Source: Actinoallomurus spadix
Lineage (GTDB): Bacteria; Actinomycetota; Actinomycetes; Streptosporangiales; Streptosporangiaceae
Length of the DNA stretch: 64,000 bases
Assembly: GCF_024055725.1 (NCBI RefSeq)
Contig: NZ_JAMXMX010000001.1
Location: 124,001-188,000, forward strand
Direction of reading: 5' to 3'
Made by a program: the position numbers and the translations under genes
In this document: in pieces, positions 1 through 9,149 of the stretch
How positions within the stretch are numbered: the first letter of the stretch is position 1
Layout of the letters: the number at the start of each line of letters is the position of its first letter
The notes under the pieces: generated by a model
Database searches by the model: none
The model's input: the letters and a program-made list of their open reading frames with translations, nothing else
What the model was told of the DNA's origin: nothing

Positions 1-1
1 G

Positions 2-1684
2 CCGGACCCCGCGACCGAGGAGCCCGGCGGTGTCGACTTCCGGACCGACCCGTCGCGGTACCGGCACTGGCGGCTGAGCCGCGAGGGACCCGTCGCCACC
101 CTCACGATGGACGTGGACGAGCAGGGCGGCCTGGTGCCGGGATACGAGCTGAAGCTCAACTCCTACGACCTGGGCGTGGACATCGAGCTGTACGACGCGG
201 TGCAGCGGCTCCGCTTCGAGCACGCCGAGGTCCGTACCGTCGTCGTCACCGGAGGCAAGGAGAAGGTGTTCTGCGCGGGCGCCAACATCCGCATGCTCGC
301 CGCCTCCTCCCACGCGTGGAAGGTGAACTTCTGCAAGTTCACCAACGAGACCCGCAACGGCATCGAGGACGCCACGGCGAACTCCGGGCAGACCTACCTC
401 GCCGCGCTGAACGGCACCGCCTCCGGCGGCGGCTATGAGCTGGCCCTGGCCTGCGACCACATCATGCTCGTCGACGACCGGTCCTCGACGGTGTCGCTGC
501 CCGAGCTGCCGCTGCTCGGCGTGCTCCCCGGCACCGGCGGGCTCACCCGCGTCGTCGACAAACGGCACGTGCGGCGTGACCTGGCCGACTACTTCTCCAC
601 CAGGACGGAGGGCGTCGGCGGGCAGAAGGCCGTGCGGTGGCGGCTGGTGGACGAGGCCGTGCCGCGCACCGCCTGGGACCGTACGGTCGCCGAGCGCGCC
701 GCGGCCCTCGCGACGCGCTCGGACCGGCCCGCCGACGCGCGGGGCATCGCGCTGACCCCGCTGACGAAGACGCGCACCGGCGACCGCGTCGGCTACCGGT
801 ACGTCGAGGCCGCCCTCGACCGGGAACGCGGCGTCGTGGAGATCACCGTCCTCGGCCCGGACGGCGACGCCCCGGCCGACGTCGCCGGCGTCCACGACCA
901 GGGCGCGGACTTCTGGACCCTCGCGTTCACCCGCGAGCTGGACGACCTGATCCTGGACCTGCGCGCCAACGAGACCGGGCTGGGCACCTGGGTGTTCCGC
1001 ACGAGAGGCGACGCCGCCCGGGTGCTGGCGTACGACGCGCTGCTGCTGGAGCACTCCGGCGACTGGCTGGCCCGCGAGATCATCCTCTACCTCAAGCGCA
1101 CGCTGAAACGTCTCGACGTCACCAGCCGCAGCCTCATCGCGCTCATCGAACCCGGCAGCTGCTTCGCCGGCTCGCTCCTGGAACTCGCGCTGGCCGCCGA
1201 CCGGTCCTTCCAGCTCACCGGCGTGTTCGAGGACGTCGACCCCGACGCCGAGCCGGCCGCGATCACCGTCGGCCCGATGAACCGCGGCCCGCTGCCGATG
1301 GGCAACGGCCTCAGCCGCCTGGCCACCCGCTTCCACGGCGACCCCGGCGCGCTGGCCGCCGCCGAGGCCACCGACGGCAAGGCGCTGCGGGCCGAGGACG
1401 CCGAGCGGCTCGGCCTGGTCACCTTCGCCCCCGACGACATCGACTGGGACGAAGAGGTCCGCATCGCGGTCGAGGAGCGGGCCGGGTTCAGCCCGGACGC
1501 GCTGACCGGCCTGGAGGCGAACTACCGCTTCGCCGGTCCTGAGACGATGGAGACCAAGATCTTCGGCAGGCTGTCCGCCTGGCAGAACTGGATCTTCAAC
1601 CGTCCCAACGCCTCCGGGCCGGACGGCGCACTGCGCAGGTTCGGCACCGGCCGGCGCGCCCACTTCGAGCAGGAGCGAGTCTGA
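2..1684 (+). CDS. boxC: 2,3-epoxybenzoyl-CoA dihydrolase BoxC, 5'-partial
   Basis: Crotonase-fold ring-opening enzyme of the aerobic benzoyl-CoA (box) pathway: it converts 2,3-epoxybenzoyl-CoA to 3,4-dehydroadipyl-CoA semialdehyde and formate. The frame is open to the left window edge with no start; residues before the first internal Met (107) already match the family (FRTDPSRYRHWRL, then VATLTMDVDE), so the true start lies upstream. About 560 codons are visible, close to the roughly 550 usual for BoxC. Crotonase signatures CAGANIRML and GGGYELALACDH are seen near one third of the length. boxB starts 2 bp after the stop, so the two are one transcript. BoxA and the semialdehyde dehydrogenase BoxD are not in the window and may lie to the left. 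Identification is from remembered family motifs. Confidence 0.93.
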   Translation, partial: PDPATEEPGGVDFRTDPSRYRHWRLSREGPVATLTMDVDEQGGLVPGYELKLNSYDLGVDIELYDAVQRLRFEHAEVRTVVVTGGKEKVFCAGANIRMLAASSHAWKVNFCKFTNETRNGIEDATANSGQTYLAALNGTASGGGYELALACDHIMLVDDRSSTVSLPELPLLGVLPGTGGLTRVVDKRHVRRDLADYFSTRTEGVGGQKAVRWRLVDEAVPRTAWDRTVAERAAALATRSDRPADARGIALTPLTKTRTGDRVGYRYVEAALDRERGVVEITVLGPDGDAPADVAGVHDQGADFWTLAFTRELDDLILDLRANETGLGTWVFRTRGDAARVLAYDALLLEHSGDWLAREIILYLKRTLKRLDVTSRSLIALIEPGSCFAGSLLELALAADRSFQLTGVFEDVDPDAEPAAITVGPMNRGPLPMGNGLSRLATRFHGDPGALAAAEATDGKALRAEDAERLGLVTFAPDDIDWDEEVRIAVEERAGFSPDALTGLEANYRFAGPETMETKIFGRLSAWQNWIFNRPNASGPDGALRRFGTGRRAHFEQERV

Positions 1685-1686
1685 CC

Positions 1687-3102
1687 ATGACGACCGCGGA
1701 CTACGGCGAGAAGATCCCCAACAACGTCGACCTGCGTGAGGACCGCCGGCTGCAGCGCGCCCTGGAGTCCTGGCAGCCGAACTTCCTGTCCTGGTGGGAG
1801 TCGATGGGGCCGACCCTGCCCACCGAGGACGTCTACCTGCGCACCGCCGTCAACGTCGGCCGCGAGGGCTGGGCGCACTTCGGCCACGTCGCCATGCGCG
1901 ACTACCGCTGGGGCATCTTCCTGGCCGAGCCCCGCCATGACCGGCGCATCGCCTTCGGCGAGCACAAGGGCGAACCGGTCTGGCAGAAGGTCCCGGGGGA
2001 GTACCGCGCGGAACTGCAGCGCCTCATCGTCATCCAGGGCGACACCGAGCCCGCCTCCGTCGAGCAGCAGCGCAACCTCGGCGCGACCGCCCCGAGCCTG
2101 TACGACCTGCGCAACCTGTTCCAGGTGAACGTCGAGGAGGGCCGCCACCTGTGGGCGATGGTGTACCTCCTGCACGCCTACTTCGGCCGCGAGGGCCGCG
2201 AGGAGGCCGAGGAACTGCTGCACCGCAACTCCGGCAGCGAGGACGCCCCGCGCATCCTGGGGGCGTTCAACGAGGAGACGCCCGACTGGCTGTCGTTCTT
2301 CATGTTCACCTACTTCACCGACCGGGACGGCAAGTACCAGCTCGGCACACTGAAGGAGAGCGGCTTCGACCCGCTGTCGCGGACGTGCGAGTTCATGCTG
2401 AAGGAGGAGGCGCACCACATGTTCGTGGGCACCACCGGCATCGACCGGGTGGTGCGGCGGACCGTCGAGCTGATGCGCGAGCACGACACCGACGACGTCA
2501 TCGGGCACGGCGGCATCCCCCTGCGCATGATCCAGAAGTACCTCAACTTCCACTACTCGGTGTCCCTGGACCTGTTCGGCTCGGAGACCTCCACCAACGT
2601 CGCGAACTACTTCACCGCCGGCATCAAGGGCCGCTGGTCGGAGGAGCGCCGCAGTGACGACCACCGCCTCACCGACGACTCGATCATGGTCGACGCGGTC
2701 GTCGACGGCCGGATCGGGCAGACCGAGGTCGCCGCGCTGGTCGGCCTCAACACCGACCTGCGGCGCGAGTACATCGCCGACTGCCAGAGCGGCGTCAACC
2801 GGTGGAACCGAATCCTGGAGGAGGCCGGACTGCCGCAGCGGCTGCGCCTGCCGAGCGTCGCCTTCAACCGGCAGGTCGGCGCGTTCGCCGGGATCCAGGC
2901 CACCCCCGACGGCGAGATCATCCCGCAGGAGGAGTGGGACCGGCGCAAGGGCGAGTGGCTGCCCACGGAGGTCGACAAGACCTACGTCCGGTCGCTCATG
3001 CGGCCGGTGTACGAACGCGGGAAGATCGCCGCCTGGATCGCCCCGCCCCGCCAGGGCATCAACGGCAAGCCCTTCGACTACGACTACGTCCACCTCGCCT
3101 GA
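1687..3102 (+). CDS. boxB: Benzoyl-CoA 2,3-epoxidase oxygenase component BoxB
   Basis: Di-iron oxygenase that epoxidises the aromatic ring of benzoyl-CoA with O2; it needs the reductase BoxA, which is not seen here. The length of 471 aa is full for the family. The carboxylate/histidine ligand motifs are visible as E151-x-x-H154 (in EEGRH) and E240-x-x-H243 (in KEEAHH), with an acidic TDRDG stretch near residue 212 between them. The ATG follows boxC by 2 bp, and the boxC tail (GGAGCGAG) supplies the ribosome binding site. Adjacent boxC and downstream beta-oxidation genes support a role in aromatic acid catabolism. Confidence 0.93.
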   Translation: MTTADYGEKIPNNVDLREDRRLQRALESWQPNFLSWWESMGPTLPTEDVYLRTAVNVGREGWAHFGHVAMRDYRWGIFLAEPRHDRRIAFGEHKGEPVWQKVPGEYRAELQRLIVIQGDTEPASVEQQRNLGATAPSLYDLRNLFQVNVEEGRHLWAMVYLLHAYFGREGREEAEELLHRNSGSEDAPRILGAFNEETPDWLSFFMFTYFTDRDGKYQLGTLKESGFDPLSRTCEFMLKEEAHHMFVGTTGIDRVVRRTVELMREHDTDDVIGHGGIPLRMIQKYLNFHYSVSLDLFGSETSTNVANYFTAGIKGRWSEERRSDDHRLTDDSIMVDAVVDGRIGQTEVAALVGLNTDLRREYIADCQSGVNRWNRILEEAGLPQRLRLPSVAFNRQVGAFAGIQATPDGEIIPQEEWDRRKGEWLPTEVDKTYVRSLMRPVYERGKIAAWIAPPRQGINGKPFDYDYVHLA

Positions 3103-3118
3103 GGCCGGTCGCCTTGTC

Positions 3119-3223
3119 GTGAATCACAGCGCCACCGGGTTCACCGGGCGTACGGCGATCCGGAAGGATGGAAGGGTGATCGCAGACCCCATCGACTCCG
3201 TCGCCGCGTACGAGGCGGTCTGA
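3119..3223 (+). CDS. Possible 34-aa small protein or leader upstream of the amidohydrolase
   Basis: A GTG-started frame of 34 codons fills the boxB-amidohydrolase gap. Its TGA overlaps the next ATG (TGATG), the geometry of translational coupling. About 85% of its third positions are G or C, as in real genes here. The product ends DSVAAYEAV and resembles nothing I recognise. The ribosome binding site is weak (GAGG about 13 nt upstream). It could be a coupling leader, a small protein, or the tail of a lost gene. Confidence 0.3.
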   Translation: MNHSATGFTGRTAIRKDGRVIADPIDSVAAYEAV

Positions 3224-4083
3224 TGCTCGACGGCATGCCCCTGGTCGACGTCCACCTGCACGCCGCCCGGCTGCCCACGCTCAAACCCGCGTGGCGGCAG
3301 TGGGCGCACGACTTCGGCGACCGGGCCGTCCTCGACCGGGTCTACGACGACTCCGGCACGGTCGACCCCGCACGGTTCGACGCGTACCTCGCCGACGAGG
3401 GCGTGGACGTCGCGCTGGTCCTGGCCGAGTACAGCCCGAAGGCCACCGGGTACCAGCCGGTCGAGGACATGCTGCCGCTCACCCGGCACAACCCCGCGCG
3501 GATCAAGCTGATCGCCAACATCAACCCGCACCTGCACTACCCGATCGAGGAGGAGCTGCGGCGCCAGCTCGACCTTGGCGCGGTCGCGTGCAAACTGCAC
3601 CCGGTGCACGCGGGCGTCGCGGCCAACGACCGCGCCCTGTACCCCGCGTACGAGGTCTGCCAGGCGGCCGGGATCCCGCTGGTCGTCCACTGCGGCACCA
3701 GCACGTTCCCCGGCTCGTCCAACCGCTTCGCCGACCCGGTCCTGCTCGACGACGTGCTGCGCGACTTCCGGCGGCTGAACGTCGCGCTCGCGCACGGCGG
3801 CCGGGGCTGGTGGTACGACGCGGCCGCCTTCATGGCCCTGTCCAACGAGCGCGTCTGGATCGAGCTGTCCGGCCTGCCCCCGTCCCGGCTCCGCGACTAC
3901 TACGCCAAGCACAACTGGAACCGCCTCACCCGCCGCATGATCTTCGGCACGGACTGGCCGGGAGTCCCGGGGATCGCGAAGAACGCCCGGGCGGTCGCCG
4001 CGCTGTGCCCCGACGAGGAGACCGCCGCGCTCGTCCTCGCCGGCAACGCCGCCCGCGTCTACAACCTCAAGCCGGCGACCTGA
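3223..4083 (+). CDS. Amidohydrolase-2 family metal-dependent hydrolase
   Basis: TIM-barrel metal hydrolase or decarboxylase of the amidohydrolase-2 (ACMSD-like) group, 286 aa. Metal-site elements are in the expected order: an HxH motif (VDVHLHAAR) at the N-terminus, VVHCGTST in the middle, a later His (AHGGRGW) and FGTDWPG carrying the last Asp. A KLHP motif lies between the first two. The substrate is unknown; its place between boxB and beta-oxidation genes suggests an aromatic or CoA-linked ring-cleavage side product, or a ring hydrolysis step. The stop overlaps the ATG of the next gene (TGATG), so translation is coupled. Confidence 0.8.
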   Translation: MLDGMPLVDVHLHAARLPTLKPAWRQWAHDFGDRAVLDRVYDDSGTVDPARFDAYLADEGVDVALVLAEYSPKATGYQPVEDMLPLTRHNPARIKLIANINPHLHYPIEEELRRQLDLGAVACKLHPVHAGVAANDRALYPAYEVCQAAGIPLVVHCGTSTFPGSSNRFADPVLLDDVLRDFRRLNVALAHGGRGWWYDAAAFMALSNERVWIELSGLPPSRLRDYYAKHNWNRLTRRMIFGTDWPGVPGIAKNARAVAALCPDEETAALVLAGNAARVYNLKPAT

Positions 4084-4604
4084 TGGCGATCTACGCCCTC
4101 GGCGGGCTGACCCCCGACATCCACCCCGACGCGTTCGTGCACCCCGACGCGACCGTGATCGGCGCGGTCACGATCGGACCCCGCGCCTCCATCTGGCCCG
4201 CCGCCGTGCTGCGCGGCGACTACGGGCGCATCGAGGTCGGGGCGGCCACCTCCATCCAGGACGGCACCGTGCTGCACACCACCGAGGAGTGGCCGACGCT
4301 CATCGGCGACCGCTGCGTCGTCGGCCACAACGCCCACCTGGAGGGCTGCACGGTCGGCGACGACTGCCTCATCGGCTCCGGGTCCATCGTCCTCAACCGC
4401 GCCGTCGTCGAGCCGGGCGCCGCGGTCGGCGCCGCCGCCCTGGTGCCCGAGGACGCCCGGATCCCCGCCGGCCACATCGCGGTGGGCGTCCCGGCCCGGG
4501 CCCGGCCCGCGCCGGACGGCCTCGGCAAGTGGATCGCCGAGGCGGTCACCCTCTACGAGAACAACGCGGCGCGCTACCGTACGGACCTGCGCAGGATCGG
4601 CTGA
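4083..4604 (+). CDS. Gamma-carbonic anhydrase-like / PaaY-type hexapeptide-repeat protein
   Basis: Left-handed beta-helix protein of 173 aa built from hexapeptide repeats (for example VIGAVTIGP, RCVVGHNAHLEG, DDCLIGSGS). His in VGHNAHLEG and an earlier His (VLHTT) are in the positions used for metal binding by gamma-carbonic anhydrases and PaaY. PaaY is a thioesterase that rescues dead-end CoA esters in phenylacetate catabolism. A comparable housekeeping role in the box pathway is an inference from the neighbours. The ATG overlaps the preceding stop; the next gene follows after 10 bp. Confidence 0.8.
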   Translation: MAIYALGGLTPDIHPDAFVHPDATVIGAVTIGPRASIWPAAVLRGDYGRIEVGAATSIQDGTVLHTTEEWPTLIGDRCVVGHNAHLEGCTVGDDCLIGSGSIVLNRAVVEPGAAVGAAALVPEDARIPAGHIAVGVPARARPAPDGLGKWIAEAVTLYENNAARYRTDLRRIG

Positions 4605-4614
4605 AAGGGACACC

Positions 4615-6108
4615 ATGCACGATGTCGTCGCCGTAGTCGGCGCGGGCACCATGGGCGCCGGCATCGCCCAGGTCGCCGCGCTGGCCGGCCACCGGGTCCT
4701 GCTACTGGACGCCGTCCCCGGCGCCGCCGACCGCGCGCTGTCCGGCATCCGCGAGCGCGTGAAGACCCTCGTGGCCCGAGGAAAGATCGAAGCGGACCCG
4801 GAGTCCCTCGACCTGACCGCCGTCGACTCCGTCGACGCGCTCGCCCCCGCCGGGTTGGTGATCGAGGCGATCGTCGAGGACCTGGCGGTCAAACGGAACC
4901 TGTTCGCCGACCTGGAGCGGGCCGTCGGCCCCGAGTGCGTGCTGGCCAGCAACACCTCCTCCCTGTCACCCACGGCGATCGCGGCCGGCCTGGAACATCC
5001 CGAGCGCGTCCTCGGCCTGCACTTCTTCAACCCGGTGCCGCGCATGCGCCTCGTCGAACTGATCGCCGGCGCCGACACGTCGCCGGAGCTCGCCGACCGG
5101 ACGGCCGCCCTCGTCGACCGGTGGGGCAAGACGGTCGTACGCGCCGCCGCGACCCCGGGGTTCATCGTCAACCGGATCGCCCGGCCGTACTACGCCGAGG
5201 CCTGGCGCCTGTACGAGGAGCGCGCCGCCACGCCCGAGACCATCGACGCCGTCCTCACCGGCGCCGGCGGCTTCCCGATGGGCCCGTTCGCGCTGATGGA
5301 CCTGATCGGCCACGACGTCAACGAGGCCGTCACCCGCTCGGTGTGGACGGCGTTCGCCCAGGACCCGCGCTTCGCGCCCTCCCTGGCGCAGCGCGCCCTG
5401 GTCGAGGCGGGCCGGCTCGGCCGCAAGAGCGGACGGGGCGTCTACGCCTACGGCGAGGACGCGCGCCCGCCCGCGGCGACCCCGGCCGCGCCCCGCCCGG
5501 CACCGTCCGGCGAGATCACCGACAACGGCGCGGTCGACCTGCGCCCGCTCCTGATCCGAGCCGGGATCGACGTCCGTGAGGGTGAGCCGTCCAACGGCAC
5601 GGTCGTCCTGCCGAGCGGCGCGCTGCTCGTCCGCAGCAACGGCGAGACGGCCACCGAACTGGTCGGGGACTACGGTCGGGCGGTGATCGTCGTCGACCGT
5701 ACGCTGGACGACGCCACCGCCACCGCGATCGCCATCGCCCCCTGCGACGACTGTCCCGAGGACGCTCTGGACGAGGCGATCGGCCTCCTGCAGGCCGCCG
5801 GTCTGGCCGTGCACGTCATCGACGACGCCCCCGGCCTCATCGTCACCCGGACCGTCGCGATGCTGGTCAACCTGGCCGTCGACGCCCTCCAGCAGGGGAT
5901 CGCCACCGCCGCCGACCTCGACACGGCCATGCGGCTGGGCGCCGGCCACCCCCTCGGCCCGCTGGCCTGGGGCGACCGCTGGGGCGCCGATACCGTAGAC
6001 GACATCGTGACCATCCTCCAGGAGGTCTACGGGGATCCGCGCTATCGCCCCGCCCCGCTGCTGCGCCGCCGTGCCCGCACCGGAACGACCCTGACGGGAA
6101 CGGAGTGA
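4615..6108 (+). CDS. paaH: 3-hydroxyacyl-CoA dehydrogenase (PaaH/PaaC-type, two-module)
   Basis: NAD-dependent oxidation of 3-hydroxyacyl-CoA, here probably 3-hydroxyadipyl-CoA formed downstream of BoxC/BoxD. 497 aa, the length of PaaH-type enzymes. The Rossmann motif GAGTMGAGIAQ starts at about residue 8, followed by ASNTSS and HFFNPVPRMRLVE of the 3HCDH family. The first C-terminal domain (VNRIARPYYAEA, GPFALMDLIGHDVN) is followed by a second copy at the end (GHPLGPLAWGDRWG). AAAGGGACACC precedes the ATG as ribosome binding site. It shares the operon with boxCB and the following hydratase. Confidence 0.9.
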   Translation: MHDVVAVVGAGTMGAGIAQVAALAGHRVLLLDAVPGAADRALSGIRERVKTLVARGKIEADPESLDLTAVDSVDALAPAGLVIEAIVEDLAVKRNLFADLERAVGPECVLASNTSSLSPTAIAAGLEHPERVLGLHFFNPVPRMRLVELIAGADTSPELADRTAALVDRWGKTVVRAAATPGFIVNRIARPYYAEAWRLYEERAATPETIDAVLTGAGGFPMGPFALMDLIGHDVNEAVTRSVWTAFAQDPRFAPSLAQRALVEAGRLGRKSGRGVYAYGEDARPPAATPAAPRPAPSGEITDNGAVDLRPLLIRAGIDVREGEPSNGTVVLPSGALLVRSNGETATELVGDYGRAVIVVDRTLDDATATAIAIAPCDDCPEDALDEAIGLLQAAGLAVHVIDDAPGLIVTRTVAMLVNLAVDALQQGIATAADLDTAMRLGAGHPLGPLAWGDRWGADTVDDIVTILQEVYGDPRYRPAPLLRRRARTGTTLTGTE

Positions 6109-6112
6109 CGTC

Positions 6113-6853
6113 ATGACGCTGGTTAAGGTCCGCCGCGAGGACCACCTGTGGTGGGTCGGCCTCGACCGGCCCGCCAAGCACAACGCGCTCGACCAGGCGA
6201 TGGTCACCGAGCTGACGGCGGTGCTGGACGAGGCCCGCCGCGAGCCGTGCATCCTGATCGTGCACTCCACGACGCCCGGCATGTTCGCCGCCGGGGCCGA
6301 CATCGCCGAGCTGCGCGACCGCGACGCCGACGCGGCGCTGCTGGCCATCAACGCCGGCCTGTTCGAACGACTGGAGGCCCACCGCTGGCCGACCATCGCC
6401 CTCGTCGACGGTCCCGCCTTCGGCGGCGGCTGCGAGCTGGCGCTGGCCTGCGACCTCCGCATCGCCTCGCCCGCCGCCCGGTTCGCCCAGCCCGAGCTGT
6501 CACTGGGCATCATCGCCGGCGCCGGAGCGAACTGGCGGCTGCCGCAGCTCGTCGGCCTGGCGACGGCCCGCCGCATGCTGTACGCCGGAGCCCGGCTCAA
6601 CGCCGACGAGGCCTTGGCCGCCGGCCTGGTCGACGAGGTCGCCGACAGCGGCGAGGACCTGCCCGAGCGCGGCCGGGCCCTGGCGACGACCATCGCCGAG
6701 CGCTCCTGGCGGGCCCTGGAACTGACCAAGCTCGCGCTGCGCAGCACCCGCCCCGCCACCACGACCTTTGACCTGGCCGCCCAGGCCCTGCTCTTCGAGA
6801 GCGACGACAAGCAGGCCCGCATGACGGCCTTCCTCGAACGCCGGAAGCGCTGA
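6113..6853 (+). CDS. Enoyl-CoA hydratase/isomerase (crotonase family)
   Basis: Crotonase of 246 aa, probably the hydratase or isomerase partner of the preceding dehydrogenase in dehydroadipyl-CoA beta-oxidation. The oxyanion-hole motif AAGADIAELR, the FGGGCELALACDLRIAS block and FAQPELSLGIIAG carrying the second catalytic Glu are all present. The usual PGxGGTQRL loop reads GAGANWRL, a small departure from the textbook hydratase. It starts 4 bp after the dehydrogenase stop and is the last gene of the operon. Confidence 0.87.
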   Translation: MTLVKVRREDHLWWVGLDRPAKHNALDQAMVTELTAVLDEARREPCILIVHSTTPGMFAAGADIAELRDRDADAALLAINAGLFERLEAHRWPTIALVDGPAFGGGCELALACDLRIASPAARFAQPELSLGIIAGAGANWRLPQLVGLATARRMLYAGARLNADEALAAGLVDEVADSGEDLPERGRALATTIAERSWRALELTKLALRSTRPATTTFDLAAQALLFESDDKQARMTAFLERRKR

Positions 6854-7055
6854 CGCGACCCTGCCGCGGCCTACCCCGCCCGCGTGCGGATCACCGGGTC
6901 GTGACGATCGGGTCACAGAAGGCTCCGAACTCCTCGGTGGTCGGTGGCTCCGCGGACCGCCGCCGAGATCGGCCCGGAGCCGGCGTCCAACGGGCTCCCC
7001 GATCAGATCGACCGGGGCTTCGCCGGACATTGTGATCCGGGCCGTCCGATCCTCC
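6854..7055. other. Convergent intergenic region
   Basis: Separates the end of the benzoyl-CoA operon from the end of the oppositely oriented sugar ABC operon. I see no gene and no convincing terminator hairpin in it. Confidence 0.4.
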
Positions 7056-8042
7056 TCAGCAGCCGGCCTTGTAGAGGACCTTCTGGCCCTCCGGTTTGTC
7101 GAGGTTGTCCTTCGTGACGATGGTGGCGTCGGTCGGGATGGACTTGGTGACCGGCTGGTGCTTCACCGCTGCGACCGCCTGGTCGACGCCCTTGGCGCCG
7201 ATCTCGCCGGGCAGCTGAGCGATCAGTCCTTGTACGACTCCGTCGCGCAGCTGCTTGACCTGCGCCGGGCCGGCGTCGAATCCGATCATCTTGACCTTGC
7301 CGAGCTTGCCGGCCTGCTGCAGCGCCGAGCCCGCGCCGGTCGCGGAGTTGAGGTTGGTCGCGAACACGCCGGCCAGGTCGGGATTTTTCGCGAGCGCAGA
7401 GTTCATGACCTTGCTGGCTTCACCGACGTCATTGTGCGAGTACTGCACGCCGACGAACTGGACGCCGGGGTGAGATGCCTTGACGGCCTGTTCGAAGCCC
7501 TGAACCCGGGCGTCCACGGTGCTGACACCCGGGTCGCTGGAGATGACCAGCACCTTGCCCTTGTCGCCGATCTCCCGGGTCAGGGCGGTGGCCGCCGCTT
7601 GGCCGCCCTTGGCGTTGTCCGTGCTGATGCGCGACAACCCGATGTTCGGGTCGTCCACCACGGTGTCCACGAGGATCGTCTTGATGCCGGCCGCCTTGGC
7701 CTGGGTCAGCGGCGCGATCAGCGCCTTGGTGTCGGTGGGTGCGATGAGCAGCCCGTCAGGCCTGCTCGCCACCACAGAGTTGACGATCGGGGTCTGCAGG
7801 GTCGAGTCGAACTTCTGCGGGCCCTGCACCTTGAGGTCCACACCGAGTCTGGCCGCTTCCGCCCTCGCGCCGCAGGCCATGGTCTCGTAGAACTCCTCGC
7901 CCGCCATGCCCTGGACGAGCGTCAGTTTGATCTTCTTGCCCGAGCCGCCGTCCTTCGTGCCGGAGCCGTCGTCGCCGTTACTGCACGCCGTGGCGCCCAC
8001 CGCGAGCAGCGCTGCCATGGTCAGGCCCATCACCTTGCGCAT
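7056..8042 (-). CDS. Ribose-type sugar ABC transporter substrate-binding lipoprotein
   Basis: Periplasmic-binding-protein-like (type I, RbsB group) lipoprotein of 328 aa that captures a sugar for the adjacent permease and ATPase. The start chosen at 8042 gives a typical lipoprotein signal peptide (MRKVMGLTMAALLAVGATAC) and follows a GGAAGG ribosome binding site; a longer in-frame start at 8090 would run into the end of the permease gene. Sugar-binding-family elements include GLLIAPTD, VDTVVDDPNIG and MIGFDAGP. It is last in an ATPase-permease-binding protein operon controlled by the operator at 10111. The ligand is unknown; the regulon suggests mannose or a mannoside. Confidence 0.9.
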   Translation of the reverse strand: MRKVMGLTMAALLAVGATACSNGDDGSGTKDGGSGKKIKLTLVQGMAGEEFYETMACGARAEAARLGVDLKVQGPQKFDSTLQTPIVNSVVASRPDGLLIAPTDTKALIAPLTQAKAAGIKTILVDTVVDDPNIGLSRISTDNAKGGQAAATALTREIGDKGKVLVISSDPGVSTVDARVQGFEQAVKASHPGVQFVGVQYSHNDVGEASKVMNSALAKNPDLAGVFATNLNSATGAGSALQQAGKLGKVKMIGFDAGPAQVKQLRDGVVQGLIAQLPGEIGAKGVDQAVAAVKHQPVTKSIPTDATIVTKDNLDKPEGQKVLYKAGC

Positions 8043-8090
8043 TGTCTGCCTTCCGCTAGATCCGCCGAGTGCTGCCTGCCGGGCGGGCAC

Positions 8091-9149
8091 TCAGTTGTCG
8101 CGCGCCTTCCGGCGCCATTGGTCGAGATAGACGGCGGCGATGAGGACCGCCCCGACGACGACCTGCTGCCAGAACGGCTTCACGCCGAGGATCTGGAAGC
8201 CGTTCTGCAGCACGGCCGGGATGAACACGCCGATGACCGTGCCGGTCACGGTGCCGGCGCCACCGAACAGGCTGGTGCCACCGATCACCACGGCGGCGAT
8301 CGCCTGCAGGTTGTCGGTGGAGTGGGCCGACACGCCGGTCACGCCGTACTTGGCCAGCGACAGGTAGCCCGCGAGCCCGGCGAGCAGCCCGGCCAGCGCG
8401 TACACCTTGACCAGGTGCTTGTTGACCAGGACCCCGGAGTTGCGGGCGGCCTTGCTGTTCGAGCCGATCGCATAGGTGTGACGGCCGAACCGGCACTGGG
8501 CGAGAATGACACCGAGGACGAGCGTGACCGCGACGGAGATCCAAACGATCACCGGTACGCCGACGAACTTGTCAAGCCCGAGGCCGAGGTTGAGCCGGCC
8601 CGGCGCCCGCATGTCCACGCCGCCGGTGAGCAGCAGCGCGCCGCCGAGCGACATCCCGAGCGTCCCCAAGGTCACGATCAGTGGGGGAATCCGGCCGTAG
8701 GCGACGAGAGCGCCGTTGAGCACACCCCACACCAGCCCGGTGAGCATCGCGACCACGACGCCCAGCAGCAGTGAGCCGGTGGAGGTGGCGCCGGTCGCCT
8801 CCATCACCTTCGTCGCGGTGACACCGGAGAAGACCAGCAGACCGCCGACCGACAGGTCGATGCCCGACGTGATGATCACGTAGGTCATGCCGACGGCGAG
8901 CAGCAGCAGGATCGCGGCGTCGGCGACCAGGTTCAGCAGGTTGAAAGAGGTCGCGAAACTGTCCGGCTCGAGCAGTGAGAACACCACCAGCAGCGCGACC
9001 AGCACCAGGCCGATCCATACCTCCTGCGCGCTGCCCAGACGGCGGGTCAGCCCGGCGCCCGGCGAGCCCGCGCGCGCGGCCACCCCGTCGGGCCCGGCGT
9101 CCTCGGTTTCGGTCCGCTGCGACTTCGACGAACGACTGGGCGCGGTCAT
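8091..9149 (-). CDS. Ribose-type sugar ABC transporter permease
   Basis: Membrane permease of the RbsC/BPD_transp_2 family, 352 aa, with about eight to ten hydrophobic segments after a charged N-terminal tail of some 35 residues. Family motifs include SGIDLSVGGLL, GRIPPLIVTLGT and GGTSLFGGAGT. Its ATG lies inside the 3' end of the ATPase gene (4-bp overlap), so the pair is translationally coupled. It forms the channel for the sugar bound by the lipoprotein encoded downstream. Confidence 0.9.
   Translation of the reverse strand: MTAPSRSSKSQRTETEDAGPDGVAARAGSPGAGLTRRLGSAQEVWIGLVLVALLVVFSLLEPDSFATSFNLLNLVADAAILLLLAVGMTYVIITSGIDLSVGGLLVFSGVTATKVMEATGATSTGSLLLGVVVAMLTGLVWGVLNGALVAYGRIPPLIVTLGTLGMSLGGALLLTGGVDMRAPGRLNLGLGLDKFVGVPVIVWISVAVTLVLGVILAQCRFGRHTYAIGSNSKAARNSGVLVNKHLVKVYALAGLLAGLAGYLSLAKYGVTGVSAHSTDNLQAIAAVVIGGTSLFGGAGTVTGTVIGVFIPAVLQNGFQILGVKPFWQQVVVGAVLIAAVYLDQWRRKARDN

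Noticed and set aside
1522-3093. 523-codon open frame opposite boxB
   Set aside because: Shadow frame with composition mirroring the real gene; boxB has di-iron motifs.
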